A stretch of DNA of 64,000 nucleotides from contig OU612071.1 in NCBI GenBank assembly GCA_914767715.1, positions 17,790,948 to 17,854,947 of the forward strand, given 5' to 3'. The stretch's first letter is position 1. Every line of letters begins with the position of its first letter. The stretch is from Membranipora membranacea (lineage: Eukaryota > Bryozoa > Gymnolaemata > Cheilostomatida > Membraniporidae). The translations under genes and the position numbers were made by a program. Below, one piece after another: positions 1-11,900 of the stretch. The notes beneath the pieces were generated by a model. The model was not told the DNA's origin. It did not search any database and saw only the letters and a list, made by a program, of their open reading frames with translations.

Positions 1-511
1 TTCTTTCCCTAGCCTTAGACTCATTGCGGTTCACTCAACCAACGCAAAAGGCATCTGGTGGTCTACCTAAATCTACATTCATACTGAGATATCGCCTAGA
101 TGGTAGGCCTTTTTTTTATCCTTGATAACGTACTAAACGCAGATAAATATTACATTTCATTTTATTGCGCTATGTATGCTTTCTGTGTGAATAAAAACTG
201 AAACCATCAGCGAATCATTTGGCAGTTTGCCAGGGTGCGTAGTGTTGTGGTTAGGTAGGTTGTCAGGTAAATTGGCCGGAATATATACTCAGAGTTATCA
301 ATTGATGGTTGAGAGTTGGGTCAAACCACCGGAAAGAATTCAACTAAATTGTCTGGTTTATAGATTAACAGGTATATCAACTCACGACCCAAGATGAAGA
401 AGACGTATCATTGTTCTTTATACTTCAGTCAATAATTTCGTACAATAATAATCCAGACTCAGCATGTCTCATATGCATAGGTGTACATAGGTCTCAAACT
501 CTTGAGGAGTA

Positions 512-780
512 AGAGGTGGCTCGGTTGGTTAGACCTCCGTTCCTTCAGCATGCATATATTGAAGGTTGTGGGTTCGAATCCCACTGCAGTCCATCAACCA
601 CTGCGGTTTGGTTGGCCCCCATGTGTGCTCCGACCTGCCCGCATACAGAGAGCAACCTGGCGCAGATATTGGCCTCGCCACTAAGGCACTAAAATTTCGC
701 CGCCCATGTGGGATGTGGGATGTGGGATGTGGCGAGTGATAAAAAATCTGAATTTAATCAATCTTTTTTAATCAACCTTG
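512..780 (+). repeat. tRNA-derived SINE, plus strand
   Basis: A polymerase III A-box-like stretch (tggctcggttggttaga, from 515) is followed about 40 bases later by a near-consensus B box (ggttcgaatccc, 571-582). A non-tRNA body follows (tgtgctccgacctgcc...) and then a short GATGTGG tail repeat. The duplicate in unit B lies at about 18,981-19,290. It cannot be a functional tRNA because the acceptor halves do not pair and the tail continues. Confidence 0.75.
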
Positions 781-1074
781 ATAGGTTTGGCATTGCGAGA
801 CTCTGCTCTCTTACATTTGTTCTTTATGGATTTTGAGTTCTGAGTAGAATGCATCCCAGGCAACAGGAAGTGATCATGTGTCCTATTTTGAAAAGTTTAT
901 ATCTATTACCATATAAAAAAATGCACTGGGTGCTAATAGACAATGAATCATCTGTACGTTGATGTCACTATATTTGATTCTTACTTATCTTCTCCGCAAT
1001 GCGGACATGATGTGGTTTCTAACACTAAAATACTTTGCCAAAAGGGTAGTCCTCAGTAATTTAAGAAGTGTGGG

Positions 1075-1215
1075 TTTACGGACTGGATTCTGATGGGGCA
1101 CAGGAGCATTTGAGGTCGGATGCTCTTCCTGACACCACCGAGATCCGCTGGGAATCGAACATGTGAACTCTCGATAGAAAGACCCATGCTTTACCCATTG
1201 CTCCACGGCCGCTCC
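1075..1215 (-). repeat. tRNA-derived SINE of a second family, minus strand
   Basis: Read on the minus strand, an A-box-like segment (gtggagcaatgggtaaagc) and a B box (tgttcgattccc) are followed by gtgtcaggaagagcatccga. That last motif is shared by widespread invertebrate tRNA-SINE bodies. It is present in unit A only, inside the 1.4-kb stretch that has no counterpart in unit B. Confidence 0.65.
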
Positions 1216-1292
1216 CAGTAACTTTAAAGGGTAACCAAAATAATTAAGGCTCATTTTTTACGCATCATGCAAAGAAAATGAAGTGATAAACA

Positions 1293-1953
1293 ATTAAAGA
1301 CTTAGTTTGAGGCTGCTCTTTTGTATTACATCTTATTCTCCATATTTTATTCTTTCATGTGAGCGATTTTCAGCTTTAGAATCCAAATATTGAGGAAGTT
1401 ATGGCCTCTCAAACTTACAGGGTGATTGCCTTCAATCGGCATTGGGAATAAGCGGATGTTTCCCCTTGGGTGTGTCACAACCACAGACATGTGTTTTGTC
1501 ATACTTATTGTGAGTTGATGCACTAATAATCACACAGATAAGATGATGATCAAAATTCAGACCTTGGTGGGAACCAGGGTCCACATACCTATAGGCAACG
1601 ACACTACCATCGCGCCACTTGGACCAACTAGGAGGGCTTGTAGACAATATAGCTCAGTGTTAGTCGCGTTGCCTGCAAAGCCATTTGGACCTGGGTTCGA
1701 GACCGTTACACATCTGAACATTTTGATCATCAAAATATTTATTAGTGTATCGCAATAAGTATGATGGTTGTGACGTACCATAGGGATTGCCAGCTGATTC
1801 TTACTGCCGATAAATTGCCGTCACCTTGGAAATCTGAGAGGCCATAACTACCTCAATATTTGGATTCTAAAGCTGGAATTCACTCACATGATAGAATAAA
1901 ATATGGAGAATAAGATGTGATACAAAAGAGCAGCCTCAAACTAAGTCTTTAAT
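1293..1953. mobile_element. Fold-back element with two head-to-head tRNA-like units
   Basis: The left end (attaaagacttagtttgagg, 1293 on) is the reverse complement of the right end (ctcaaactaagtctttaat, to 1953). The inverted match continues inward for about 300 bases with substitutions and indels. Each arm ends near the centre (about 1,630) in a tRNA-like module: minus strand at about 1,560-1,625, plus strand at about 1,635-1,705 with a ggttcgagacc B box. No transposase frame is present. A short agtgat lies near both edges and could be a target-site duplication. Absent from unit B. Confidence 0.7.
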
Positions 1954-2209
1954 AGTGATGTTTTTGCTAAATCTTATCTCTGTGCGGTTACCGTTTATTT
2001 GAGTTGCCGCTGCACACTCACTGAGCTGCTTGTAATGCCATTACAGCTATGAATTCATCTGTTTAAGTGCCAGAACGCAGATGCAGCAAAACTATGACAA
2101 TCACAAGGAAATGTAGACTATAACAATCTATATATCGTGTCAATTTTGATTTTAGTATTCCACTTATCTAGCATTATGTCCCAACATTTGCAATAACAAA
2201 CAATGCGGC

Positions 2210-3400
2210 AGTTCAATGCATGTTGGATATTTTGCTGGTTGGTGGCTACTACTAGATGTGTTGTTAGGTGCATCAGTTAGGCTAGGGCTTTGTAGGTGAA
2301 AAACATTTGGGCTGGTATGAAGAATCAGAGTTCTCTGCCAAAACACCAAACTACCATTACTTCTTTTACATGATGTCTTCACCAAGTTTCAGTTAAAAAC
2401 TGGTGATAATGCTTTATTAAGTTGAAATTTATTTCCACTCATCACCAGTTAAAGATCTGTTATAAAACTCCATGGACACTTGTTGTTGGTCAATTTTATT
2501 TTCCTAACATTGCATGTTATCATATTCAATACTCATTATCCAACTTAAACTATAAATAGTACTTCTGCCAGGCTCCGTTCATTGATTCGCTGACGCACAC
2601 GTGTGCTGAACTGCTTCCGTAAAATACCAGACGTTTTGGCCGCTTTTGAGTGAAATCGCTGAAATCAGAAATATTATCAAACAATTTTCACACCCATGTA
2701 GAAAGGTTTACTAATAAAATAGAGCTGAGCGTCTGAGCATATTTCGAGAGGTCCTTATGTATGTATGTATACTAAGTTAGATATATCATGTGATATGTGG
2801 AATAGTGTTGTGATGAGATGATGAAGTTAAATGGACTTTGAACCTTATGAGAGAGCATAGCATTCCTATTAATTCACTTCTTTTTGAAAAAATATACTCA
2901 GTATTCAAAGTGCTAGTTGATTTTCAGATAGCTTTTATGATGTAATGATATATTTTGAAGGTAAAAAAAACAAAAGCTTGAATTCACATGGGAATTGTTC
3001 TATTGTTGAGTAGTTCAAATAACGTTGCCTCTATGACACATGGGCCACATTATGTACTCAGATCTAAACTTCTACAAATTGTAATCCAGTCACCCATCAC
3101 TCTCGCAAGCTTGAGCTGTGCTTGATACAAGAATAAGTGCCATTATAAATACAAATACTTTCATTTCCACTGATCTGAAAAATACACAAATCTTTAGTAG
3201 TGGTGACAATAGTTAAATTTCTGTTCTTCCTCCTTATTCTAACATTCCTGAACATGCACTGCTTTTCTGCCCAAAGAATCTCAACATGAGAAAAAAACTG
3301 TTTAAGGACCTCTAATTACATTCAACATGATCGATGTGCTTTTGTCACTGGTTTCAAATTGCAGCTCAGGGAATTCACGGGGAGAAAATGTAGTTCTGTT
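2210..3400. other. Non-coding duplicated stretch
   Basis: No exon with matching splice phases is seen on either strand. The stretch is collinear with about 19,320-20,420 in unit B apart from small indels. It would be where exons 7-10 of the minus-strand receptor pseudogene should lie, but no trace of them was found. Confidence 0.5.
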
Positions 3401-3599
3401 TTGACATCTTACATAGCAAATTTCAATGCTTCATCTGAAGTTTTCTCATCTGAAAGCCGACCATATGGCATAGGCATATATGTAGCGGTTCCGTAATCAT
3501 CTGTAGCGATAGATAGAATAGCAAGCGGTAGTGGTATATGGGGAATATGGAGACCCTGAAACAAGACCAATAATATTGTCAAATTAGGGAAAACTACAA

Positions 3600-3860
3600 A
3601 AAATACGCTTGCTCTTCTCCGTCACGCTATTTGGGCCACATAAATTTTCATGGGACACCTGCGAGGAACTTGATATCTCAGAGTGCCAAACTGATCCGAT
3701 AGGCTTCTGACTTGTGGAGCCATTATCAGTGATGGCAAATTGTCAGACTTTGGCGAGTCAGGAAGAGACCGTGACAGCAACAAAATTCGAGACGAGACTG
3801 AGCCGATAAAATTGGAAAACGACAAGACAGTGTCTCGAGGAGACAAGTATCACTAGACCC
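3600..3860 (+). other. Possible protein-kinase relic in pseudogene intron 5
   Basis: On the plus strand, fragments in two frames look like a decayed kinase core: HGTPARNLIS resembles a catalytic-loop HRDLAARN segment, and about 95 bases later ISDGKLSDFGESG resembles the DFG segment. An in-frame TAG separates them and the spacing is longer than usual. The same stretch is retained in unit B (about 20,640-20,895). This is a weak similarity read by eye. Confidence 0.25.
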
Positions 3861-5994
3861 TGACCGAGAAATTGCCATCACTAGCCATTACAGTATAACA
3901 AATTCTAAAAGAGAAGAAAATTACTCATCACTCAAAACTGGCAACTTGTGCTTTAGTTTTCCGTTTTGTCAACACTAGGAAGTGATAGATTGTCAGGGAG
4001 GCTGTCCATGTACATCAGTCACAGCTAGATAATATATAGCAATATTTAAAATGTTTTTGACTCGACTGAGTAGCTAGCAACCATGTTATGGCAGAATGAC
4101 AAAAATAGAATGGATTCTTTTTTTGTCATACCATCTTGAAAAAATCAACATGTCTTGCTACAGGTAAAAAAAGTCCCTGAGGAGGTTTAAAATGTTTTGA
4201 AATTCTTGTAATCCTTGTAATGTAAACTGATTTCGGAATCGGTATGGCACAGGGCGCAATCTCAGCAAATCAAATGCAATGCTAAGTGGCATTGCCTTTA
4301 CTCTCGTTGCAGGGTATGAGAATTACCCTCTCTGGTGGGGACAGGTCTAACACTATCAATGATTATTACCGAGAAGAGCTTTGGAATTTTTGTATCTGCA
4401 TTTCTTATGAAGCTTTATCACAAGACTCAACCTATTTTGTAGCTTGGCAGCAGGATACCATGCAGGAGAATAAATGATAATTTCATTTCTTTATTCATTT
4501 ATTCAGGAAAATAAATAAGTGCGATACATTTCTCATGAGATGACTTTGATTGCCAATGAAAAGTACATACAATAATGTGTTACTTTTTTGTAAAGCTGAT
4601 TGCAATGTTTACTCGCAGAGGGTTTAGAGACAAGATACTTGTCATAAGCAGGTAAAATCCTCATGAGTACTACCTGTCTATAAAATGAGTTTGAAATGTT
4701 CAAATAATTTTATCAATAGTAGGGCTGTGCAAGATTAAAGAAAATTGATCTTAATCTTCACTTGTCCAGTTAATCTGCGATAACTCTTACTTTTAATCTT
4801 CCCATCTACTATCTAGTTATTTCATATATGCAGTCTTGTCTTACCATAAAGTAACCACTCCTTGATTGATGTTAGACCAAGGAAGAGTTAAAAAATGATA
4901 GGCCTAGTCAGTGTATTTTGCTCAGCTTCATGTTCATTATCAAATCAAACACCCAAAACCTATACTGCTGAATCCATTCAACCATACATCAAACACAACT
5001 CAATCACTAAATTTCCTCATACAAAATTGGAGTGTCTTATCCATTCCCCCGATGTTGTGTGGCATTTATTCCCTTAGTATTTCTATTACAATTGACAACA
5101 TAACTTCCTAATAACCTGGACATATCACTCCTTTTGTTTTCTCAGCCAAGAGCAAAGCAGGAAAGAAGCTTGAGTAAAACTAGTTCATTACTATGAAACT
5201 CCAATAGTAAACAAAATTTAGCTGAGGAACCAAACAATTTTGATGAGTGGTTTGCAGGACCAGCCCAGCCAAAATACCAATACATATTCTGCATTAGTTG
5301 GATGGCAATTCAGAATGGTTTGACTTATCTTGGTGTGTTTCATGTTTCATTGTTTACGTGATTGAATTTCATTCAGTCAACTGATTGTTTACTTTTAACT
5401 ATAATTTCAATGTGTTTCTATCGTAGGCCAGTGTAAGACCAAAGTAAGATTACAAAGATTAATCTTATTATCCTTACTATTGCCATAATCGCGTTAATCT
5501 TCTAAATAACGCGAATAATTCACAGCCCTAATCGATAGTCAAAAACGTAATGGATACGTGTCTAGAATGGGAGGAGAAAGAGAGAGAAAGGACTCAGTGC
5601 TGTCCCTAGTTATTTCGTTTCTTCACAAGAACTCAATCAAGGTATAAGCAATATTCTAGAGTACACAACGCTACACACAGACCAAGGAGTTTGAAAGCCT
5701 GGCTAGTAGTATTGACATAGTTATAGCCACACTGTTAGCATCTATTTACTCTTATACCTATATAGGAAAGTTTGAGCACATCTATGGAATCGAGCTGAAG
5801 TATTCAGTGACAGATTCAACAAGAGAATATCACCAACGTTTTAGTTGGAAAGGAAAGTTTGTAAAAATGATGCTCGCCAAATAATTTGCAAGGCCTTCAA
5901 GTAAATCAGCAACTATGATATGTACAAATATCCTCCACAGAAAATAAACATTTACAACTTCATCCAGGCACTGGTGCGATAACAAGGGGTCAGG

Positions 5995-6280
5995 GTCCGT
6001 CGCAAGCTTGTAGACAAGTTGTACACCAGTGTACAGACTATCTGAACACATGTATAGCAGTATGTGTATACACCAGTTGTCCACCAGTATATACACTAAA
6101 TTTACACGAATGGATACAGAAACTGTCCACCAGTGTGATACACTAGCAGTACAACTGTGGATACACTCACTGTACTGCTAGTGTTTGCACTGGTGTACTG
6201 TAAGTGTATACACTCTCTGTACAGTTAGTATATACACTAACTGTTCACCAGTGTATACACTAGCAGAGATATACAGCTGG
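5995..6280. repeat. Minisatellite built on gtatacac/ccagtgt (unit A)
   Basis: An irregular tandem array of about 20-25-bp units mixes gtgtatacac, tgtacaccagtg and cactagcagt in both orientations, so the tract is rich in small palindromes. Its counterpart in unit B (about 24,985-25,190) is shorter and rearranged. Confidence 0.75.
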
Positions 6281-6754
6281 AGCACCTGTTGACCTAAAAA
6301 TTTACCTAAAACAGTTACTGACAGCAGAGGAAAAAATGCATGGGTTTGTTTTTTTGCACTGTATTTGGCTCACCTGGTCAAAAGACTTATATTCGTTCTA
6401 TATTGCGTTAACTTAAAACTGAGGCAAATTAGTCTAAGAGTGAATCTTTTTTGGCTACACAACATCATTTTCGGTGTTTTTAACCTCTACCCTTGATCAT
6501 CGCAGCTTCATCATTTGATATAGGCAAGGTAGGTAACGCAGCTTGGAATTAAGGCGGTTTCATAGAATCACTATAAGATGTACAAGGTAACGCTGCATGG
6601 TCATTCTCGATCAGAGATTTTATTAAAAGCCTGCTCTTGACAAAACTTTTGCATTCTGAGGCTGTCAGCTCATAGTTCAGTTGTGGAATACTTGAATTGT
6701 CCAACATCGTAGTGAGATTCCCATTAGATATTTCGCTATAAACTCCCTTTGCTG

Positions 6755-7535
6755 TAATTCTTTAGACGATCACCGTATAACCAGGCTGACCTCTGGTTGC
6801 CTGTACAACATGAATGCATCACAGTAATGGGAATTAAACACATGAAACTGTCATCGAGCTTAAATTGACAAACAACATAATACATCGCGAAATAACCAAA
6901 AGTGTTGCCGATCCTAGTTTTGCTGGTATCAGTCAATTTCGAACCCATCATACCGTATCATATCACACTGCAGCTTACCTAAATACTTTACTGATATTCA
7001 ACACCTTCTCAAATTTTAGGTAAATTAGATTAAAATCACCATGCATGCCAGTCTTTGCAGCTAGCATTTCATTGTTGTTACTACCAGAAACTATTTTAAA
7101 TACAACTGTGGGAGCTGATCGTTCTCCCTATACAAACTAAGTAATACAGATTAATGTTGATAATGCTTACATTAGCAGAAAGGTAGGTTATTTATTTCCC
7201 TCATTAGTTTGCTAAGTCTGACCATTCCTATTTCAGAGGCTTGGCAAAAGAGGCGTGGCTATTAAATAATAAATCACTTTCTCACGGTCATAATCTCTTT
7301 GGATGAGAGTCGGAAAAAGGAAAAGCTTGGTCACCAATCCGCTCTGCTTATGGTATTTGGTTGATGAGTTTATTCCAAATCCCCAATCTGCAAATATTGC
7401 GTAGCATCAAAATGATAAAATATTTGAGCTAAAACAGATGGAAGTATTTTTTTCTAGCACTTCCTCTTACAGCTCTTTTTCTTGAATGCACATCAATCCT
7501 GCCTACTGCTTATTTGACATAATGATCAAGGCGAT
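6755..7535. other. Intergenic stretch between the head-to-head receptor copies
   Basis: Together with 7,910-8,470 this is the spacer between the 5' end of the minus pseudogene and the plus receptor gene. No exon, tRNA or clear element is seen. If the two copies ever shared a bidirectional promoter it would lie here, but no core promoter motif was identified. Confidence 0.4.
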
Positions 7536-7539
7536 TCTG

Positions 7540-7905
7540 CAGACACAGCAATGCAATGCTCAGTATTGTGAGAGGCTGGGTATGCTTGATATGATTTCAC
7601 TCGATGACTTTATTATACGTCAATCTACCACGCATTTTAGCAAGGTGGCCAACAGCTGTGCACATCCGCTACATGATAGGATCATTTTTAATAATTCCAG
7701 GAGATCCTCTAGATGCCATACTGTTTTTAGGCCCAAGAAAGCAAGGACAGAGAAGAGGAATAACAGGTTTTTTTTACTTTTATATGAATTACTATAACTC
7801 TGGTCATAGTTTTTAGTGTAAACATTCAAGTACTATCATTGATGCTATACCCCACTTCAAAAGATAATTATGAATGTACAAATAAACTCAACTCAACCTC
7901 GTATT
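7540..7905 (+). mobile_element. 5'-truncated non-LTR retrotransposon tail
   Basis: The stretch is present only in unit A; unit B runs straight across the equivalent point near 26,830. An open frame through it (RLGMLDMISLDDFIIRQ ... RPKKARTEKRNNRFF, then stop) resembles the extreme C-terminal tail of jockey/CR1-type ORF2 proteins, where an R-x-R-T-E-like motif precedes the end. The copy ends in aataaactcaactcaacc, a degenerate A-rich 3' end. No reverse-transcriptase core is present, so it is a dead insertion. Confidence 0.55.
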
Positions 7906-8474
7906 TTCTATGATAAGTGATTTGAAGTGAATTGTTTAATGGTGTGGAAACGATTGACTGAACAATTTTTCCTCATCCCTGATATACCAGTTTGAAATTG
8001 CCAATATTAACATCAAGTTAACCATCCGTTAAATGAGTCATAATGGCTATATAACATCATCTATGGATGAAGTATGCCAAGTATCATATTCAAGGTTTAT
8101 GCGTTATAGTAAATATTTTCATTGTAAGAATGCGTTAAAAACGATTCGAGGAAACAATAACTTACCTCTCCGCAAGAATAACCATTTCATGCATCAATCT
8201 GGATTACATGTAGTTGCAGGGAAAGGATAGTTCCTCCTCACTTGCATTTAGAACAGCATTCTTGTGAGAAGCATTAGTGACAGAGTTTTGTCAAGATCTG
8301 CCTAGAAGGTGAGTGTATTTTCGCATGCATCAGATCTTCTGAAAGGAGTAACAGTCATATGGATGAGTCTGCAGCGGCCCTAATGCAGTTGCAGTCATCA
8401 CCTACTAAGATGGACTGCATTATTAAATTTAAAGTGGATTAAAATCTGTCTCTGTCCAGAGATTGAGAAATAAA

Positions 8475-8660
8475 AGTGCCTTAAGGTCGGGAACCACTAT
8501 ATTCGGCACCAAGTTGCTCTCAGTTTGCGGGCAGGTGGGAGCACACATGGGGCATCAATTTAGCTCAGTAGTCAGTAGACTGCAGCGTGATTCCAACCCT
8601 GGAACTCCAACACTTGCTTGTTAGAGGACAGAAGCCCTAACCAACTGACTAACTAAGGTA
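8475..8660 (-). repeat. Degenerate tRNA-SINE, minus strand
   Basis: The reverse complement shows a tRNA-like head (agtcagttggttaggg ... gggttggaatcac) followed by the gccccatgtgtgctcccacctgcc body that also follows the plus-strand SINE at 512. The duplicate in unit B lies at about 27,480-27,665. Confidence 0.6.
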
Positions 8661-8910
8661 CCTCCTACTTCTACTAATAACAGCAGCAGCATCATATGTG
8701 GGATATCAGAAGATATGCAGTTGGCAAACCTATTAGTTGATCACAAAAGTTTAATGGAGTTGCAGCTCAGTATTATCTAATAGCTGTTGATGAGTTTTAG
8801 TTGTGTAAAGTTTAAGCTTCATAATCACTTTAAATTGATAGATGACGATCCCTTTACATTTAGCTTCAACAGGTGTCAGGATATATAGTTGAGAAATACA
8901 GAAACAAGCA

Positions 8911-11900
8911 ATGAGTTTATATACAGAAACATCCACTGGGGATCTAACCACACTGTGGGATAATTCGACTATCCAAGGACTGAACTGTGAACTGTCTGCC
9001 TCAGAATGTGTAAGTATCATATCTTATTACTATCATACATGATGAAGAAACATCGATGAAACTTTTATTAATACGAACTAGCAGTATGATGCATTCACTG
9101 CCAGCCGTAGCAACTCTGGGACTCTCAGGCTGTCAAATGTCAACACAGAGGTAGGAGGGGGCTCAGTTGGTTAGACCGCCTTTCCATGCAAATGCTGAAT
9201 GTTATGGGTTTGAATCCTACTACTGGAGTTTGGTTGGTTGGTCCCCAGGTGTGCTCCGACCTGCCAGCAAACAGAGAGCTAATTGGAGCAGCTATTGCGG
9301 CCTCGCCACTAAGGCAAAAACTTTTCACTGCCTACGTGGCGTGTAATTAGCCATAAGATTTTAATCAACAGAGTATCTCAGCTCCTCTTTACAATATGGC
9401 TTCCAGGTTCCTTTTGAATTAAAGACTTGGTGAAAGTTAAACACTGCTGTAACTCCGTAGAAGAGGCGATTCAAACAAGGTTTGTAAAATGTAAATTATG
9501 TAAAGGTGACATAGTTAAGATATGTTTACATTAAGCTAAACAAACTCGCAGTCATAAGCACAAGACCTCCGGTATGTGGTACCATTGTTATGACTACATA
9601 CTAAAATCATAGAGCAACATGAATTTCTACCCAACTGGGTCCCTTGGTTTTGTAATTAGGTATAACTCAATGGTAACTCAAAACATGTAAAATGTGCCAT
9701 CAGGTCATTGCTCTATCATAGCAGCGCTGTCGGTCTAGTGTCATGCCTAATGTTATCAAACACCTGGTTGTTAACCGTGTAATCATCTTGGTAAGCTTAA
9801 TTATGTGGACAGTTTATGATGATATCAAAAATTAAAACGGACTGAATTTCTGCCATTTCTGTTCATTATTGGTTGGATCATATGAGAGTGTGTTCGTTCC
9901 GGTTTAACCTGAGTTACCTAGGAAATAATACCCCTCCAACACCATACACTAAGTTTTGCATGTTCATTGTCATAATTGTATTTAAAAAAAGACATCAAAC
10001 CACCTCTAATGATTACTAAACTGTCATTATCAATCGACTGACCGTTAGCGCCATACCATTTAGACTTTAAACTGAAATCTGATCTTGTAACAATTGTGCA
10101 GGCAGATTTGAGCGCTTTTGATGGAGTATGGGTTTCGATTAAAACTACTTATTGTATGGTAGCTTGTTGAAGCCAACTCTAGCGTGTAGATTTTGAATCA
10201 GTGAGAACAATGAACGAATAATTTGAGGTTCATCAAGATTTGACCGTCATCATCCGCACCGTGACCCCATGAGAATTTTTTATATCAATTGTTATAAAGA
10301 ATCATATTATGTAAATATATCGGTTGGTAATGACACTCTTCTTTTTACACAGTTTTATACCCAGATTATTCAAGTTTCAAACAGTATATGTATGACCATA
10401 TGACAGAGCTTTTCAGTCAACACATTGTAATTTGTCCTTGAGAAAATTACCAAATAAACTGAATCTTCCCTTCAATCAATTTTTAGGAAACACTAAAGGT
10501 GCTAAGAACAGTGATCGGATCCCTGACAACGACCGCTGATATTGTGACACTGTTGGTCTGCATTCTGTTTAGAATGCACACAGCTTTCCATCAGGTTGGT
10601 ATATGCCGGGCTATTTTGTACAACTTCATGCATGCTGAAGTAAATTGTGCGCTATAAAGTAATGTGGTCCTTTCCAAATTTACTCTTTGAGGTCTAATTG
10701 TCACAGCAATTAGTTGATATGGTGTGAGAACAGTCTTGTACCCCTTGTTCAACACCGGCATCGCTGCCTGCATAACCAAATTCAATGTTCAAAAAAGTTC
10801 ATTTTTGAGTGTTATTCAAGCCTCTAGGTTGTTGATACAAGACTATTATCACACCAATATTATCAATCATCCTTGCATGAGCAAACAACTTCCAGGTTAT
10901 GTCAAATAATTCAGGGTATTCAAATCTCAGATCACCCGCGGTAACTTCAGGGTTGCACTCTCCATACTTGAGATAAGGTGTGGAACATGATTGATCTATG
11001 AGAATTTATTGCAAAATTTGAATGAAAAGTTTTTTATGTAGTCCAGACTTTGGGCAATTAATGTGTTCAGGTCAAGCTGCACCCTAAATAACATTAAATT
11101 CCATGTTCATTAGTTAAAATAGCTATTATGTAATATCAATCTGAAGAAATCCAACACCAATGGTTATTTTGTCAAGGTACTTGGCAAGTTTTATTATCGG
11201 ATTTTGAACTGCCCTGATCTCTCAGCATTGATATAATTATTTCTAATAGAATAATTACTTTAGTAGTTAATAAAACATTTTCACTTATGTGGCGGCAAGG
11301 TTTTTGCTCGCAGAAAAAAACTTTAACAAAGTTTTGATATTCCTTAGTATTGCAACAATGTATTATTTTATCTGTTCTAGAGAATATTTGTACACATGTT
11401 AGTTGCTGATTTTCTTGAAGGCCTCTCCCACTACCTGGTAAGTGGTACCTCTCCTACTCATAAGCCCATCAACTTTTTTGTTTATAGCAATCAAATAAAA
11501 AATTCAATTCATTTTAAGCATTAAAAGACATTTAGACCTGACAATTATGAGGTCACAAATTGGTGTCCCACCACATTCTACCAACTACCCAGTGTTTGTA
11601 TAACATTTTTTTCGATTTTTGATTAACTGGCTGTCTATGTGAGCGCAGAGACAATCATTTTTTACTGCAAAAGAATTTCAATAACTCTTACTTGATTTGA
11701 AAAAAAATGAGAATCCGAGATTTTGTCTTCACAATCAGTCAGGGAAGAAATATTCGCTGGAATCTTGCTGTATAGCCCAATAACAAGGCATAACGAATCT
11801 TTTCCTTTCAAACCCATTTTATAGACAGACGGTACCCGGGATGGATTCACCTGCTTATTTCAAGGCTTTGCTCTCCAGACCTTCAGTGAGTACTCTATAG

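Larger units (their letters stand above)
3413..6749 (-). pseudogene. Receptor pseudogene, exons 1-6 only (unit A)
   Basis: Six pieces in order on the minus strand resemble exons 1-6 of the plus-strand receptor. Exon 1 is at about 6,651-6,749 (reads LTTMLDNSSIPQ, ELTASEC), with its start codon and donor lost. Exon 2 lies upstream of 6,374 (ends SFDQ-like, then gtgagc) and is badly decayed. Exon 3 is at 5,878-5,934 (RIFVHIIVADLLEGLANYL). Exon 4 is at about 4,617-4,677, exon 5 at about 3,929-4,024 (WTASLTIYHFLVLTKRKT in a shifted frame), and exon 6 at 3,413-3,555 (ATDDYGTAT, SDEKTSDEALKF, with an indel at the start). Exons 7-10 are missing. Frameshifts, lost splice sites and the missing TM5-TM7 make it a clear pseudogene. 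It lies head to head with the intact-type receptor that starts at 8,911. Confidence 0.82.

Noticed and set aside
571-582. Functional tRNA gene suggested by a good B box
   Set aside because: No closing acceptor stem, the A-to-B spacing and 3' body fit a SINE, and copies recur at 19,039 and 28,265.
481-684. Open frame of 67 codons on the plus strand (and a 109-codon one at 18,919)
   Set aside because: Both run through a tRNA-derived SINE and its GATGTGG tail; the apparent peptide repeat is the translated microsatellite.
3622-3846. Minus-strand 74-codon frame kept in both units (also at 20,605)
   Set aside because: Similarity follows from the duplication; the frame ends differ between units and it lies within the intron of a pseudogene.
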